In this document: one piece after another, positions 62,446-64,000 of the stretch | Layout of the letters: every line of letters starts with the position of its first letter | How positions within the stretch are numbered: position 1 is the first letter of the stretch | Source of the DNA: Viridibacterium silvisoli | Lineage (GTDB): Bacteria; Pseudomonadota; Gammaproteobacteria; Burkholderiales; Rhodocyclaceae | NCBI RefSeq assembly: GCF_036017035.1 | Contig: NZ_JAYXHS010000001.1 | Location: 682,001 to 746,000, forward strand | Direction: 5' to 3' | DNA length: 64,000 bases | Made by a program: the position numbers and the translations under genes | Notes under the pieces: generated by a model | Told to the model about the DNA's origin: nothing | Seen by the model: the letters and a program-made list of their open reading frames with translations, nothing else | The model's database searches: none

Positions 62446-64000
62446 ATGCACGCCAGCCCAGAATTCGCCGCCACCTCGCCCACCGCCCAGGCTCCGCGCC
62501 TGCGCGAGATTCCGTACAACTACACCTCTTTCTCCGACCGCGAAATCGTCATTCGCCTGCTCGGCGCACCGCTGTGGTCCGTGCTTGAATCCCTGCGCAA
62601 CGAACGCGTCACGGGCCGTTCTGCACGCATGCTCTACGAAGTGCTCGGCGACATCTGGGTCGTGCAACGCAACCCCTACCTCGAAGACGATCTGCTCGAC
62701 AATCGCAACCGCCGTGGTGCGCTGATCGGTGCCCTGCGTCATCGTCTCGAAGCCGTCGACAAGCGCCGCCGCGAATCGGAAGCCGCCGACCCGGTCCGCG
62801 CCGAGAAGGTAGCGCAATTGGTTCAAGCTGCCAATAAGGCTGTCGACACCTTCGCGCGCCACTTCGAAAAAACTTACGACCTGCGCCGTCGCGCCCAGAA
62901 GCTCCTGTCGCGCCATACGCGCAAGGACAATATCTGCTTCGACGGTTACGCCCGCGTTGCCCACGTGACCGATGCCACCGACTGGCGCGTGGAGTATCCA
63001 TTTGTAGTGCTCTACCCGGACACGGAAGAAGAGATCGGGCATCTGGTGCGCGACTGCATCGAGCTCGGTCTGACCATCATCCCGCGCGGCGGCGGCACGG
63101 GCTACACCGGCGGCGCCGTACCGCTCTCACCTTACTCGGTCGTCATCAACACCGAGAAGCTGATCGACATGGGCAAGGTGGTGTATCAGACCCTGCCCGG
63201 CGTCACCGAGCCGTACGCGACCGTGTTTACCGGCGCCGGTCTGGTCACGCGACGCGTGATGGAAGCAGCCGAAGATGCCGGCCTGGTCTTCGCCTGCGAC
63301 CCGACCTCGGCCGACGCCTCGTGCATCGGCGGCAATGTCGCCATGAACGCCGGCGGCAAGAAGGCCGTGCTGTGGGGCACCGCGCTCGACAACCTCGCTT
63401 CGTGGAAGATGGTCTCGCCCGATGGCAACTGGATGGAGGTGGTGCGCCTCAATCACAACCTCGGAAAGATCCATGATCAGGAAAGCGTCGACTTCCTCGT
63501 CAAGCGTTTCGATACCACGGGCAACAAGCTGTTGTCCGAGGAAAAGCTGACCCTGCCCGGTGCCAGCTTCCGCAAGGTCGGCCTCGGCAAGGACGTCACA
63601 GACAAGTTCCTCGGTGGCGTGCCGGGCATCCAGAAGGAAGGCACGGACGGCATCATCACCTCTGCCGTGTGGATCCTGCACAAGATGCCGGCGCACACGC
63701 GCACCGTTTGCCTGGAGTTCTACGGCCAGGTGCGCGAAGCGGTGCCGGCGATTGTCGAGATCAAGGACTACATCGACAGCCTGCCTAAGACCGGCGACAA
63801 CCGCGTGCTGCTGGCCGGTCTCGAACACCTGGACGAGCGCTATGTGAAGGCCGTCGGCTATGCCACCAAGGCCAAACGCCATGGGCGGCCGAAGATGGTG
63901 CTGATCGGCGACATCGTCGGTGACGACGAGAACGCCGTGGCTCTCGCCACCTCCGAAGTGGTGCGCATCTGCAACGCGCGCGGCGCGGAAGGCTTCATCG
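62446..64000 (+). CDS. FAD-binding oxidoreductase with DUF3683 domain (partial, 3' end outside window)
   Basis: The first 518 codons are present. The N-terminal about 185 residues (LREIPYNYTSFSDREIVIRLLG ... RRRAQKLLSRHTRKDN) are the DUF3683 segment; a PCMH-type FAD domain follows with IIPRGGGTGYTGGAVPL and CIGGNVAMNAGGKKAVLWG. Complete proteins of this family exceed 1,200 residues and carry ferredoxin-like and other C-terminal domains, and are linked to D-lactate or 2-hydroxyacid oxidation. The ATG at 62446 (MHASPEFAATSP) is used. The gene is divergent from phzF; TAAAAT at 62393-62398 may be its -10 box. Confidence 0.9.
   Translation, partial: MHASPEFAATSPTAQAPRLREIPYNYTSFSDREIVIRLLGAPLWSVLESLRNERVTGRSARMLYEVLGDIWVVQRNPYLEDDLLDNRNRRGALIGALRHRLEAVDKRRRESEAADPVRAEKVAQLVQAANKAVDTFARHFEKTYDLRRRAQKLLSRHTRKDNICFDGYARVAHVTDATDWRVEYPFVVLYPDTEEEIGHLVRDCIELGLTIIPRGGGTGYTGGAVPLSPYSVVINTEKLIDMGKVVYQTLPGVTEPYATVFTGAGLVTRRVMEAAEDAGLVFACDPTSADASCIGGNVAMNAGGKKAVLWGTALDNLASWKMVSPDGNWMEVVRLNHNLGKIHDQESVDFLVKRFDTTGNKLLSEEKLTLPGASFRKVGLGKDVTDKFLGGVPGIQKEGTDGIITSAVWILHKMPAHTRTVCLEFYGQVREAVPAIVEIKDYIDSLPKTGDNRVLLAGLEHLDERYVKAVGYATKAKRHGRPKMVLIGDIVGDDENAVALATSEVVRICNARGAEGFI

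Overview
The window is about 64 kb of GC-rich chromosomal DNA from a Gram-negative bacterium, almost certainly a betaproteobacterium. The supporting features are the rpoZ-spoT-DUF3460 arrangement next to gmk, the rph / PP2C phosphatase / Ser-Thr kinase / yicC neighbourhood, a divergent pyrE-xth pair, a DUF3683 FAD oxidoreductase, outer-membrane efflux lipoproteins and a PEP-CTERM protein. A PEP-CTERM protein together with abundant c-di-GMP enzymes would fit Rhodocyclales, but genus cannot be fixed from this sequence. Coding density is high. I recognised no tRNA or rRNA gene, insertion sequence, prophage or CRISPR array.

Layout. 0-6 kb: partial lemA, kdgT (2-keto-3-deoxygluconate permease), a cupin, a YegD-type Hsp70, an HDOD protein, a transglutaminase-like protein and a small lipoprotein. 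6-11 kb: two tandem paralogous membrane diguanylate cyclases, each with four PAS domains. 11-16.7 kb: DUF1615 lipoprotein, HPP-CBS membrane protein, htpX, a PEP-CTERM protein, trhO and a hemerythrin. 16.8-22.8 kb: pepN, UPF0303, a DsbA-like/RutE-like coupled pair, a NYN-LOTUS protein and DoxX. 23-30 kb: LON-like protein, MidA-type methyltransferase, small unknown proteins, pyrE and xth, a DMT transporter, and a proline/threonine-rich secreted lipoprotein with lower GC. 30-37 kb: ubiX, an ABC-F ATPase (ybiT), a TPR protein, rph, a GNAT enzyme, PP2C phosphatase, Ser/Thr kinase and yicC. 37-40.5 kb: a three-gene efflux-like module (yiaW-yiaV-NodT) lying between yicC and gmk. 41-46 kb: gmk, rpoZ, spoT, DUF3460 and a DnaQ-GIY-YIG fusion. 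46-53.5 kb: a histidine kinase beside a response regulator with DUF3369, degenerate GGDEF and EAL, then a flavin reductase and a TctDE-type two-component system. 53.5-64 kb: metallophosphoesterase, an MHS-family permease, a coupled ferredoxin / hydrolase / GST operon, DUF2059, cutA, dsbD, RidA, PhzF and the start of a large FAD oxidoreductase.

The main functional themes are nucleotide signalling (two GGEEF cyclases, one EAL protein, SpoT), two-component and Ser/Thr phosphorylation signalling, envelope quality control (htpX, dsbD, DsbA-like protein, LemA) and core nucleotide/RNA metabolism (pyrE, gmk, rph, rpoZ, trhO).

I did not find a clearly new multi-gene system. The best leads are the mosaic tandem PAS-diguanylate cyclases, the DnaQ fusion whose GIY-YIG domain has lost both signature tyrosines, the permease-less yiaW-yiaV-NodT module inserted into a usually conserved neighbourhood, a G-quadruplex-prone tract inside a secreted lipoprotein gene, and three convergent gene pairs that share one CTAG as reciprocal stop codons.
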